64,000 bases of DNA from Apostichopus japonicus (lineage: Eukaryota > Echinodermata > Holothuroidea > Aspidochirotida > Stichopodidae), in contig NC_092575.1 in NCBI RefSeq assembly GCF_037975245.1, positions 821,001-885,000 on the forward strand, read 5' to 3'. Under the pieces are notes generated by a model that was not told where the DNA came from, did no database searches, and worked only from the letters and a program-made list of their open reading frames with translations. Below, in pieces: positions 14,001 to 26,145 of the stretch (within the stretch, counting starts at the first letter, position 1; each line of letters opens with the position of its first letter). A program made the position numbers and the translations under genes.

Positions 14001-17000
14001 TGCAAACAACCTCCCCAAGTCTGGTAAAAATTCAGCAAAGGACCTGCGAGTAGTAGTCTTTTGTTGACGGACAGACACACATGCATTGCCATGGCAATAG
14101 CTCAACTAGTTAACAAATCATAGAGCTAACAAATCATAGGGTATTAGAATGCAACATGCACTCATTACAAACAGACACAAGACATTTATCAGATCAATAA
14201 TAAATGTTGATTAAGATGTCTGGATACTTCTTCCTAAGTCAATCAAGAAAGGAAACAGTCTTACCCATGGTACCATCAGGGGTGCAGAAGAGGTACATTG
14301 GGATCAATGCACTGAAGTAAAAGACATCAATGTTATTTTTGATGGCCACCTGGAGGTTCATCAATGGATCCATTCGTTGCATGTGTGTCGGGCTAATAAC
14401 CAACTGTAGAGACGCATCAATCTGTTGGTTGGCGTTCAAAGGGCTGCTGATGTTTAATGGAGACATTGGTACTAACCCAAAGCTGTGGGGAGGACATGGG
14501 GGAGAAGGTCAAAGGTGAAAATTTTGCAACACTATTACAACAGTATGCACACTGAATATTTCTGATATGTAATTACTGGCCTGTTACTTTGTTGTTCTAT
14601 AATGTACTTTCGGGTCACCCCCTTGTATTGGGCAGTATACGTAATATGAATGTCCTCGTTTTATATTTTTATATATACGTTTAAAACTGTTCATACTGTA
14701 TGGTGCTTTGAAGGGTGACGTGGAAGTAGAGTGGTAGTAGCATTAGACAATAGCCCCAACTGGCTGCTAGCAAGGAAGACAAACAATAACACAACATGAG
14801 GCAAAGCTCCAACATTTTAAGAAACTTATGAAAACATAGCAAACCTGTCAAATTGTCAAAAATTGCAAAACGTTAACAGTATCTTCTTAATCACATAGTC
14901 AAATGTCAGTTTCATAAAAAAAAATTTAAAAAGTGCAATTAGTAATATCTTTCAACAAGAAGCAAAAACTTTTTGACAATGTAATGCTTTCCATATGGAT
15001 GAAGTCTAAAGTATATATACTTATTACAAGATTATTTGCAATTCTGATCTGTATGATCAAACTTAAGCTGCAACGTTCATACAATGATGGTTAGCAGGCA
15101 CTGATTTAGGCTTACAATTGTGTAGACCAGTTTTAAGGCTCTTTGAATATACTATGGTCCCGATGTACAAATACTGCTATATTTCTTTGCACTTGTAGAG
15201 CAATGTGACCATTTTGCTATTAGATGAATTATTATTCCCTGGTTAGCATCATGTATTTGTTCCCATTCAAGAGTGACACCTAACAGGGGGAGGAGGTGGG
15301 GGCTTCCGTTTAACTTTAAGGTCAATCTCATCATGTAAAAGTTTGGTTTTCTTTACCTGTTTTTGTTGAGCTGTATTGCAAATCCAGACATCTGTTGCAT
15401 GGCTTTATTTGTGAAGGACATATCCATGAAGTAGTTATTATTTTTCTTTGAAAACGTTCCCTTCAGCTCCAAACCTTTACATTTAGGAGCTTCTAACCAG
15501 ACCTTGAAGTAAATATAGTAAAAAAAGATTTTGTTAAAAATGTCAACTTATGTACTCATCTTCCAATTCTCTATCTTTATACTCCCCCTTCATGCCCCCA
15601 CCCCTCACCCCTCCCCTTCCCCATTGTTACCAACCTTCAAAATGCTTTCAGTGCTCTTGCCAGGTTGGAATCACCTTTTAATCTCATACCCCATTCCTCT
15701 TACCCCTGTGTAGGATATCTCACCTCTTTTGGTGCAACAAATTCTCCAGAAGCAGTTCCAACCCCAAATATGTCACCAAGTACTCCAAGACTACCAGGTG
15801 GTGCAGCAGCAACTGGCGGATGTGCTGCCTGGGGAGTTGGACCACCAAGCTGAAAGGAAAAGTGAAAGTACTAATTACATCATTTTTCATAGTAATCACA
15901 GAGAGCAGCAATGCTCAAAGTCAAATGTGAAAAGTAAAACAGGTCATCCAAATTATTTATTGGTTCTAGCAATATGACTGCTATGCATGCAGTACTTTGG
16001 TGTCTGGGCAAATTTTGAAGGGTTTCTCTGGTTGTCCCCTGGACAACCAGGCCTTACACTTTGGTTGTCCAAAAGGTAACAATGACCAATATGTACACTG
16101 CAGGAGAGAAGTGTTAGTTGGTGAATAGAACTCCAGCAATTTATCACATGCCCTATCTGGGGGTATTTAGTTACAATGCAATCTGAATTTGATGTAAACC
16201 AAGTATTTTCTGAATTTGATGAAAACAACTAGTTGTCTGCCAGACAACCTTCACAGCTGATTTTGGTTGTCCAACTCAACTTTTGGTCATCTCGGACGGC
16301 CGGACTACCATTCAAATTATGCAGTGTGTTTTAAGGTTGAAGTAAGCAACAGGTAAAACCTCATTAAATTAACCATTCCATTTTCTTTATGTTCATAACG
16401 ATTGTCACAATATGCAAAATAGGGACATCAGGATCTGTGAAGATTATGATTATGATTGGGATTTGAAAAGATGAACTTCTTACAATCATTATTAACCTGA
16501 GTGCCTCCTAGAGTCTAACGCAAAAAAATATACTTATTCTGTTCTCATTTTATACACGATGTTTCTGAACATACGATACAAAATAATCATGATAAACGTG
16601 CGTGAAATGAACGTGTAAATCTGCTGACAGTGTTGGTATGACAAGATCATTAGAAAAGCTTGTTACAAGTAAACATTTCTGTAGAATCTTTGCATATTTT
16701 AACATATTACAGTCAGGCATAGGAAGAACACCCAAGTCTGAGGTAATTTTCTTTCTGTTAGGTTGCAGTTTCCTCACGAGATGAAGATGTTGAATTCAAC
16801 AAATGAAATATATTAGCTAATATTTGTGGGCTGAGGTTATTGCAAACAGGTTGTCTGAAATATCACAAGACAAGCGATTCATGCGAGGGAGAGAAGGAGG
16901 GTGGGGGATGAGGGGTTGTCAGGGTAACCATAACATGCAAATTTTGTAGTCAGATAAAGAAACTTGTCTTCATCAAAAGTCGGTTTTTGTATTTAACAAG

Positions 17001-20000
17001 TCTTATTATAACTGTATAATGTAATGTCTGAATGTGTAAACATGAATGGACCACAATTCAAGATACTGATATGGTTTGTATTATAGGCTTTCATGCCTTT
17101 GAAATGACTTCACAAACAAAAGGAATACTTGATAATGCAAAAACAACAACAAAAGAAGAAGAATAGTAAACCAGCTGAACAATGATGGGCATATTGACAT
17201 GATGACAACATTTGTATGTCATGAAGACACAGGGACATACAGGAACATGCAACCAAAGAGGGAGGACTAAACAACAAACAAAGCAAGGCTCAAGGAGGAG
17301 GTGAGATATGCATATTCATGATATATTACCACCATGGCTGGTGAAGACTGTGTTGGGGCTTGAGTGTCAAGCTAGCAAAGGAAACAATGTCATCTTTATA
17401 TTCATAAACACAGTAAATAAGTGAGATTTGAACATATGTTTCTATAAGACTACATGGTTAAGAATTAAGCATTAGTGAAACAACAAGAGCTACAAAACAT
17501 TCATTGGTAAATCTACAGCTGTGATTTTCTACAATTTCACTTACAATGTTTTGCAAAAGGGCAGATGATGGATTCGTAAAGGAAAAGCACTGCATTGTTA
17601 ACCTCTCCTTACAGAGAGGGGTGTTAGAGATACTGACAAAATAAATATACTTATTAACTTACTTACTAAGTAAACAGTGAATTTTTTAACATATTATGGA
17701 AAAAATTACCAATCCAACAGCTATAATTTTCATGTTAAAAAATTGCAATTTTTAATGGATAAAAACAGATCAATATAACAAAACAACATGACAAATATTT
17801 GCTACAACTAAACACAAGGATATAGAAGATGATTTACTTGTAATCTGCAAAGTTGCCCTTGCTTTTGAATACAAAAACAAAACTCACCAGACTATCTAGA
17901 CCGCCTCCCAGCAGATCAAATGATGATGAATCTTGCTGCTGGGGTGGAGCAGCAGGTGCCGGGGACATAAACTGTTGATTTGTTGGACCGAGGTCAAGGT
18001 TCAGGAGGTCACCAAGGAGGTCATTCTCTGGTGCAGGTGTAGTAGGGATGACAGTGGTTTCTGGGGCTTTCTGTGGTGTTGATGGTTCAGGCGAGGCAGA
18101 ACCAGAGCTAAAGCAATGCAAACAGAGATCACAGGTTATGAAGAGGTTGCATTTTTTTCAAAAGGAGAATTTCACTGCAAGAGAAATTGAACCAGTTGAT
18201 TTTGGTTGCTCTTCCTACGGAGTTACAATTAAATGGCTGTACACATACACCACTGCGTTGCTAAAGATATAGTCAGAAGCCACAGTACTTTCCACTACAT
18301 GGGATCTTTAAATATTTGTTGATAATTTCCTTGTCAGGTTACTGCTTGTCTATTAAATCATCTTTTAACTTATATTTTGTTAAGCTTAGCGATAGTTAGG
18401 TGATAGTTCAAATACAATTTAAAGAATTTGATGAGTCAATAAGAATTGTTTCAATCAGTTTGAAAAGTTTTTCGAGTTGACTAAACATCCATTCATTGGT
18501 GAAACATTTGAAAGTGTTTAATTAAGTAATCTCTTCCAGTCCTTGGTCTCCTAACCCCTAGACCCTAACTAACATTTCTTCTCTGGATCTGGATGGAATG
18601 AAGTAAGTCAGGCTGAAACTTTCTGACATAAATTCTAACTTTAATATCCAACCAACAAACTTACCCAGCAGACCGTATCGGCAAAGCTCTACGAGTATTG
18701 GACCGTCCTTCAACGAACGCACTCGGTGGCTTGTGATAGACGGACGCAAGGCTGCCGATGTAGCAAATCAACTCATCCAGAAGAGTTGGCTCAATGAGAT
18801 CGGTCTCTTCTGAGATCAACGGCTTCTCAGCCAGAACCACATTCTTGGCTGCTGCTGGATCAGTAGAGAGCAACCGCCAGTAAATGTAACCTCTGTCACG
18901 CAGGTCGGGATTGTCACTGTTCTGAAAGGCAGAAGGAGATGTGAACACATTAGTGAACACACTGTATACAAAATGTGTCGAGATATCGTACCTGATGCAA
19001 TATGATTAGTAAATAACACATGACGCCAATCACAAAATGAACTTTTGTTATCATTTTACCTCAAAGAAACAAAATTTTACAGACTTATAAATCACTGGCA
19101 CAGGAAATACTTTTGATCCCTTTCCAATATAGAACGCTTTGGCTGTCATAAACATGGTATTGAAGATGACAAGAAGTAAGTTACTTACAGCCATTTTAAA
19201 ATGTGATGTACTTACTTGTGTTGACAATGTCAATACACTCTGCACAAGTTCTTGGGTGTTCTGAGGCCGTTTCAAGAAGAGTTTGACGACAGCAGTCAGG
19301 AGCTGCAGCTGAACTTGGGAGTTCTCATCCTGGAATCCTTCCACAAAGCTCTCTAGGAGCTCGTCGGCGTTGTCGATACGCTCTGCGTACTCCCCAATGA
19401 TCCAGATCATGGATGCCCTAGAGGAGAGACGGGAGGGATGGATTAGAAAGTCAAAACAAAGTATGCTAATGAGGGAGTTTTAGTATATTTAAGAAATTAT
19501 TATATAACGTAATTAAGTGTCCTTTTGTTGAAAAATGCAAACAAATGCAAATTAATGAATGCCATTTTATTGAAAAGCATTCAGATACTTTTGTGGTTTG
19601 CTCCTTCAAATCAAAGTCACATATCCCACTGATCCGGGGATATCACACCCTTCCCATGATTCAATACTCGTCCACCACCTCTGAAATTGATATGAAGACT
19701 TGGCTGCTTATTCAGTTTTCATAGCTTACTATAAAGGGCTCACTGTTTTAAGTAATTGCAGGGTCAGATGTTAATAGAATTGAGCCTAACTCTCACCTTG
19801 CCTCCGGTTCATCCAGGGTATCAAGGTTCTCACAAAGAGTGGCGATGATACTTTCGTACTTGTTGGGATATTTACGGAAGATATCCTTGATGACCACAAT
19901 AGCCTCTTGGACTACATAGTTGACCTTGGTCTGGATGAGGTCAAGCAATGTACTGACACATCGCTCAGCGGATTGCTGGAGAGAAGAGAGAAGAAAAACT

Positions 20001-23000
20001 CATTACGGGGAACCATCAAAATATAATCATTGCATTCGTTAATAGTTCAATTTATTGTCATTGCACAGATAAATGTGATACATATGTAAACATGCATGAC
20101 AGCAAACTCTGGTAATTTTTCTCCTACAGTTTAAACAATCTATTGGCCTTGAAATTATCACAGTGCCATCAATACCAATTTGTCTTGAGTTCTTTCCTTT
20201 CAAGCACTCACCTCAACTTTGATAGCACATCTTCCAATGGCTCTAACAGACTTCCTGACAAAGTCCACATCGACTTCAGTAGCATACTCCTTCAGCTCGG
20301 CCAAGACCTGGGCGATGTTTCCTTGGGAGGCCAAACGGATCATGATGTCCAGCTTCTCAAGTTTCACATAGATTGGATCGTTGTACTTCACGAAGAAGAC
20401 CTTCATCTCGTGTTTGAGGATATCAGCTCTGAAAGGATCAAGAATTTAATCAAACAAATAGGTGTCAATTGTGTTACCAAACACAAACAAGACTTTTTCA
20501 TGTTTGCTAATAGTAGTTGTACCAGAGGTCATTGTCTTAAAACTCCAAAAGTTAACAAAGTAGGATTAATATTCCGCATAACTTTTTTTCTAATAGGGTT
20601 GTGAATGAGTAAAACGATTTGCTTGAGAAAGTTGTACTTGCAAATAGTGTGAATGGATTTAAGAATGCATTGGTCAGACACTTTAAGCATTATAATCGGG
20701 TATTTCTGTTTGTGTCTTCAGTTTTTTATTCTCCTATATGGTCCCTGATGGGGACTCGAGTGTCCCTCCTGATCCTTTTTTTCTACTAATCTAAACTAAA
20801 CTTAACACCAGTAATTACACCATCATTGTTAAAGGAGAAATGGTAGTTATCAACAAATCTAAATAAACCCACCCACAGTGAAACTACACCGCTCAAAGTA
20901 AATTGCAATAGTGCATAGATATTGTCAATCTTTGCAGAATGTTTTGTTTTTTTCTAGTCGTTATATTGATAAACAAGAGAAACTTTGGGCAAATATGGTT
21001 GGTTTGGTAACTGAAGATTACAAATTTGTTATTTAAAGCAATATTTTACCTTTTCTGAACAATAAGATTGATGTTCCTCAGGGCAACATACTGGACCTCT
21101 GGCTCTGCTGAGAGGAGAGTCACCAGGGGTGGGGAGAGCTTCTTGACCAGGGTATCAATATAATCACCAGTGGGGTTCATCATCTCCATGAATTTCATCA
21201 GCACCTATAAGATATCAGGAAACAATTGGTTAAATTGCTACCTTACCATTATAGCACTTTGCTTTCCACAATCATGTAAAAATGGAATATTCTTTGAGAA
21301 CAACACCACTATTAAGGAGGTTCGATGATAAATTTTATTCCCCTCGGACCCCTTCGAGAGTATTTGAGAATATTTCCATACATGACTTATCTCTTCCAGT
21401 AATACTCTTGCAGTATAATAAAGAATTCATACAAGTAATAAGGTAACTTGTGGATTGCTGGAAGCCAATTATCAGTTGAACACGTCCACTAAATGCTTAT
21501 TCATGAGAAACATTACAATACAAACATCACTGTAAACTTTAAATGGAGTTCCCTACCTTAACAGCAGAGAGAACCACAGCCGCATTGGCGTGGGCGAGAC
21601 GTGGTGTAACTCTCTCACAGATACTCTGGGCTTCTTTCTCATCCTTGGGAGTAAAGTTAGCCAAGGAATCCAAGATGAAAATCTGGCCCCACCTGCAATA
21701 AAAAGTAGAAAGAGATGGGATTAGAACTTCAGTTGTTGCCTTCCAGGAAAATGAAAAATGATAAATGCAACTTTTTGCAAAACACAGATTATACATATCA
21801 CAGGAACCGTCAATGTTTACATGTACAAAAGTAGGAAAGCTGCAGTACTGAATATCTTGTACTAACAGTAGGTTGTTAACATAAGTAGGCCTTTCAGCAT
21901 TTTGTGTTTGTTCTTACAACCAATATCATAACAATAGCACTATCTTACTTTTACTGACAAGTGCATTAACTGAAACTACAATACTAAACTGTGTGCTATC
22001 AGTTGCTACATGGAGCAATTCAACATTTTGTAAATTTGGTTTTGTAAAGACTTACTCTGTACACTCATTGAGGGCAGTAAGCAGCTTGTTAATGGTCTGG
22101 CTGTTGAGGTCAAACAGTGCACTTCCTGATGGAGAAGCCTCACTGATTTCCGAGAGAGCAGCAACTGCATTTGCGACCACCTGTTGAAAACGAACCAGAA
22201 GATGAAGTAAATAATAAATACGTTAGGTAGGCTTCCAATGGGTGCGATGGGAAACTACAAAAGTACTGCCCAGGGCTGTTTTTTCATTGTATTTTCTTTT
22301 TTGTTTAAATATCTTCAAATAAGCCCATGGACTACATGTCATTGTATTTGTTTCATACAAAATTGAGAGTAATTGAGAAAAGATTGAAATTATCAACGTA
22401 AAGTTGACTGATGATGCTTAAGCCATATGAACCAATCACAAACAGAAACCATTCTACCAGTTGGTTGCAGTCAGTAGACTATGACTATTATCAATTTAGT
22501 AATAAACTTAGCAAATGTGTGCTTTATTCTCTGCACTGCCACATGCCATAGAATTGGATACAGTAATCTTAAATTCAGGCCTCAACAAAGCAAACTTATG
22601 TGTTCCATTCTCTACACTGCCACCTACCATAGGATTGGAGGCAGTCAGTAGATCTTTGAGCTGATCGATGAAACCCTGGTCCTCCACCAACTGAGGGTTT
22701 ATATCAAACAGTTTGGCAACACAAACAGCTGCAGTCTTCTGCACATAGGGATCTTCATCCTTCAAGCATTTCCTCAGGGGCTCGCAAAGGTACTCTGTGA
22801 TCTTGTCGACACGAATGCACCCCATGGTCCTGACAGCTAAGGCCCTGATCAGTGGGTTAGTGTCATCACAGTCCTGTGATTAGAATTATTAAAAAGAACA
22901 AATCATAACCCCTGATTTATGCATGCGATGAAATATGTTGAGCCACAGTTAAGTGTGGGCACACAAAAGGAGTAACTTTTAAGAGGAGAATTTCATCTTT

Positions 23001-23603
23001 TCCAAACAAAAATCAAAGTTTAACCTAGTCTCTATATCAAAAATATAAAGAAAAGGGATTGCTTGTCATTTGCAGCATCGAAAAAGTTAACTTGCAGAAA
23101 CAGACCTTGACAAAGGTGTTCACCGCCATGATAGCCATGTCAGGTTGACTCTTAGCATAGTTCATGAGATACAAATAAACCAGTTTCTTCAGTTCTAAAT
23201 TATCAGTCTGCATACAGTTGACCACATCTGGGAATAGTGAACTGTGCATAGAATAGAAAAAGACAATGAAAGTGAGATAACAAATGCATACTGTCATCCA
23301 TAACGAAATTACATGCAGTAATCATAAAAGCTTCCTTTCATTGTTGACATAATTCAGTTATGATTATCTTAGAACTAACAAAAGGGAAATGAAAACCATT
23401 AAACATTCATTAATGTATTGTTAGTTGCAAGACAGGAAAAAGATTACAATTTATTCTTACCTGACATCTTTGCCAATGGTCATGCTAGCTATGACCTTCT
23501 TCACAGCTTCTTTTTTCTTTTCCTTCTTATCACTATTAAGGTCAGCCTTCAGTTCATAAATTTCACCCTTCTTGGTGGTCGTAAAATACTTGGAATCTGA
23601 CAT
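11042..23603 (-). CDS. AP2B1: AP-1/AP-2 complex subunit beta (beta-adaptin), 18 coding exons, 954 aa
   Basis: Beta large chain of the clathrin adaptor complexes, acting in endocytic and Golgi coat assembly. Coding exons (high to low): 23603-23461, 23241-23106, 22873-22628, 22180-22056, 21692-21557, 21204-21050, 20428-20212, 19975-19797, 19417-19216, 18921-18665, 18107-17888, 17371-17330, 15849-15724, 15502-15357, 14482-14265, 13700-13614, 12025-11871, 11116-11042. The sum is 2865 nt and phases agree throughout. The N-terminus [20 protein letters not shown] and the HEAT-like trunk (exons 1-10) are close to vertebrate beta-2. The hinge (exons 11-13) carries the clathrin box LLNLD in [13 protein letters not shown]. 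Exons 14-15 encode the ear sandwich and exons 16-18 the appendage platform; the last exon ends LLILHG. Many invertebrates have one beta gene serving both AP-1 and AP-2, so the symbol is by similarity. The 5' UTR part of the first coding exon likely begins at 23631 after a TCATAG acceptor, implying a further upstream noncoding exon. Confidence 0.95.
12655..13600. repeat. 54-bp minisatellite in a beta-adaptin intron
   Basis: About seventeen units of 54 bp, typified by TCATAACTTAAGTGCTGTTG plus TACTTCAGTATTGCACACTC plus TCACACACAACGTA. Because 54 is divisible by three, the minus strand stays open for 310 codons and encodes an 18-residue repeat around [16 protein letters not shown]. Units with TATCATAACT (Y) and TATCAAAACT (F) alternate over much of the array, suggesting a 108-bp higher-order unit. 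The array begins within 30 bp of the end of adaptin exon 16 (13614). I regard the open frame as a by-product of the repeat, not a gene. Confidence 0.92.
17330..17371 (-). other. AP2B1: 42-nt microexon of the beta-adaptin hinge
   Basis: The segment is bounded by a TTTGCTAG acceptor and a GTAATA donor, keeps phase 0 on both sides and encodes 14 residues ([14 protein letters not shown]). It lies between the LLGGGLDSL exon (17888-18107) and the [12 protein letters not shown] exon (15724-15849). Being 42 nt in phase 0 it can be included or skipped without a frame change, so it is probably alternatively spliced. The exon is inferred from splice consensus and composition only. Confidence 0.6.
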
Positions 23604-23631
23604 CTTGAAGAAATTTCAAGTTATCCAACTT

Positions 23632-26145
23632 CTATGACAAGAAAGACAGGACTTTGTTATTCCTGAGGTGTTTAGACTAACAACAATATGGCATAACGTA
23701 ACACAACCATTATTATAAAGAAGTTAAATCCTAAGAATAGAATTAATATAATATGTTTTGACGATGTTAAGACCTGCCTAACTATAACTAAGGCCAGTCT
23801 AGCCTACACTAGACCTGCATCATTTCACAATCTCAGTCATCTCCTCGGTCAGGGGAGGACTGTGTTGGAGTACTAACTATGGCAAATACGACAGAAATAT
23901 AGACTGACAAGAATTAGGTTGCATACTTTGGTCTTGGTTACCTTGGGATGTGTTACGACTAGCCTAAGTTGTGATAGTCCTGTCCAACTTGACGTGTACA
24001 TTTGCTCAGACATGACTTAGGCTAGGCGTATCCTAACGTGACGTATGTGAGGCTAGGCTTAACTTATTACTAATGACCGTATACTGTGGGCGTGAACGAT
24101 GCACCTAGTGCGAAAGTTTCACCTGTTAATTATTATTCGGAGGAATGAGAACATTGGTACGTATATCTAATGATTTTTATTTCATATGTTTACTTTCTAT
24201 GGGTCTTACCTCACACAAATACGAAATAAAAGCGACTTTTTGGGCAATATGACTTGCCACTTGCTTTTCCAGATACGGTATGTGACCAATTATAGCATTC
24301 AATTTATGCCGGAGTTTTCACTTTTGGTTATGCTATACAGAGCCGTATATAGAGACGGCTCTGATAGAAAGCACTGCCACTTTATGGCGGGCCATCAGTC
24401 TCAAATCGTGGGAATCGACTTGTACCGATTTAAATCGAAATCATACCAATTTCCTTCGACTTATACCAGTTTCCTGCAGCTTAAATTGACTTCTACCGAT
24501 TTAAATCGACATATACCAGTTTTATGCTACATATCTATGGCGGGCCATCAGTCTCAAGCCATACTATGGCAGGCCATCAGTCTCAAATCGTGGGGAATCG
24601 ACTTATACCGATTTAAGGCGACGTATACCAATTTCCTTCGACAGTTATACCAGTTTCGGAGTTTCCATCAGCTTAAATTGATTTCTACCGATTTAAATCA
24701 ACATATACCAGTTTAATTCGACATATCATCGATTTAAATCGACATATACCAATTTTAATCGATGATATGCCAAATTAAATCGGTATACAATTTAAATCGA
24801 CATATACCAATTTAATTCGACTTATACCAGTTTAAATCGACATATACCGTTTTAACTCGACATATACCAATTTAAATCGATGATATGTTAAATAAATCGG
24901 TATATGTCAATTTAAATCCACATCTACCAGTTTAAATCGATGATATGTTGAATTAAATCGGTAGATGTCAATTTCCTTGGACTTAAACCAGTTTCTAGCA
25001 TCTCAAATTGACATATACCTATTTAAATCGACATAGTATCGACTTCCAAATCCCGATTTCGGTGATGATTGACATGTGAATCAAGAATTAAATTAATAGT
25101 TATTTTATTGAACTGTATTGCACAAACGCATGTGAACCATTAAGCTAAGATGGAGTGTGGGTAGTTATTTCTTAAAGCATACTGTAGTTCGCAGGGTAAG
25201 CTGTCATAACAAGAACACTGGTCTGGTCTGGGCACACATTGAACATGAACAAATGTTCTAGTCAAGTCGTTACATATTCGAAAACTAGTATGAGGGTTGG
25301 TGAAATAAGCCCACTCATACGGCCATTTCTAGTGTGGGTTGACCCTGACGCTTGCGCATACCCAGGAAAATGTCTCTTCGAACATCATAATCAACCCTGA
25401 CTGTATCATTCCGCCAGGGACCAGAAACAACTATAGGTGTTGCCACGGTACTTGCTGAAAATTTAGTCTGGTGGAAGTCATGTGCACAGGTGCACATCAG
25501 GTTTAAAAACTGACTCTTGCCAGGTGAACCAAGCATCTATTGCCATGAACATTATCTTAGTCAAAGTCAGGCTTGGACTAACATATAGGCCTAGGCTAAT
25601 GTTAGGCCTAGCATGCACAGTAGGCTATGATATATTTGAGATAAAGATCTAAGCTATATTATAACCTTATACAGTAGTTAAACCAGTACCCTAGGTCTTG
25701 TTTTGGTTTTGTATGGAAATGCCAACAAAGTTGTCCATATGTACCAGCCTTGTTACATGCATGCATGAATGCATGATGTAGGATTGTGCTAATGCCGGAC
25801 GTCTGGCCCCACTATAATCTAGTATCTACTTACAATTTTTATAACGTGACTTCAAGCCTTAATTTAGACTATTGCGGTGTTACAGAGAAATTTTGGGCAG
25901 GGTCAAATTTGGGCTAGCCTATATGCTGACTAGACACATGTGTGTATAGGCCTACTGTACTGTCAATTATTGCAGACTACCAATTGATACAAATTTATGC
26001 TCATTTGAAATAGAACTTAAATTTATGATCTGAAGAAGAGCTTCTCTTTCCTGGGATTATGGCAATTAAGTCTTGAGATCTCATTGCAAGATAAATCTTG
26101 CTTTCAATTTAAACAGAAATCTGGAACTGATCAGGAAGATTAAAT
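23632..26145. other. Spacer between adaptin and first dehydrogenase gene, likely promoters
   Basis: The region 23640-24180 should contain the promoter and a noncoding first exon of the minus-strand adaptin gene; no TATA box is obvious. The 24380-25050 repeat array follows and is listed separately. A minus-strand open frame at 25315-25536 has a protein-like composition but no motif I recognise and no clear partner exons. The final part before 26146 should contain the promoter of the plus-strand dehydrogenase gene. Confidence 0.4.
24380..25050. repeat. Degenerate short tandem array around TTTAAATCGACATATACCA
   Basis: Roughly thirty degenerate units of 19-21 bp, with core TTTAAATCGACATATACCA and reverse-complement variants such as ATCGATGATATG and AAATCGGTATA. 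Many units contain the self-complementary ATCGATTTAAAT type word, so strands can fold on themselves. The phrase GGCGGGCCATCAGTCTCAA occurs at about 24389 and 24540 with a variant near 24566, so a longer unit is interspersed at the left end. An apparent 176-codon open frame at 24186-24716 overlaps the array and is not taken as a gene. Confidence 0.85.

Noticed and set aside
16020-16320. Recurring GGTTGTCC/GGACAACC words considered as a MITE
   Set aside because: Several small palindromes are present, but no pair of ends with a target-site duplication could be defined.
20143-20604. 153-codon plus-strand frame
   Set aside because: Antisense shadow of the adaptin exon 20212-20428.
22508-22627. 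Open extension beyond the adaptin exon ending at 22628
   Set aside because: The conserved protein continues at 22180 with VVANAV after the NPM codons, so 22508-22627 is intron.
24186-24716. 176-codon open frame
   Set aside because: Overlaps the TTTAAATCGACATATACC repeat array and shows repetitive, low-information composition.
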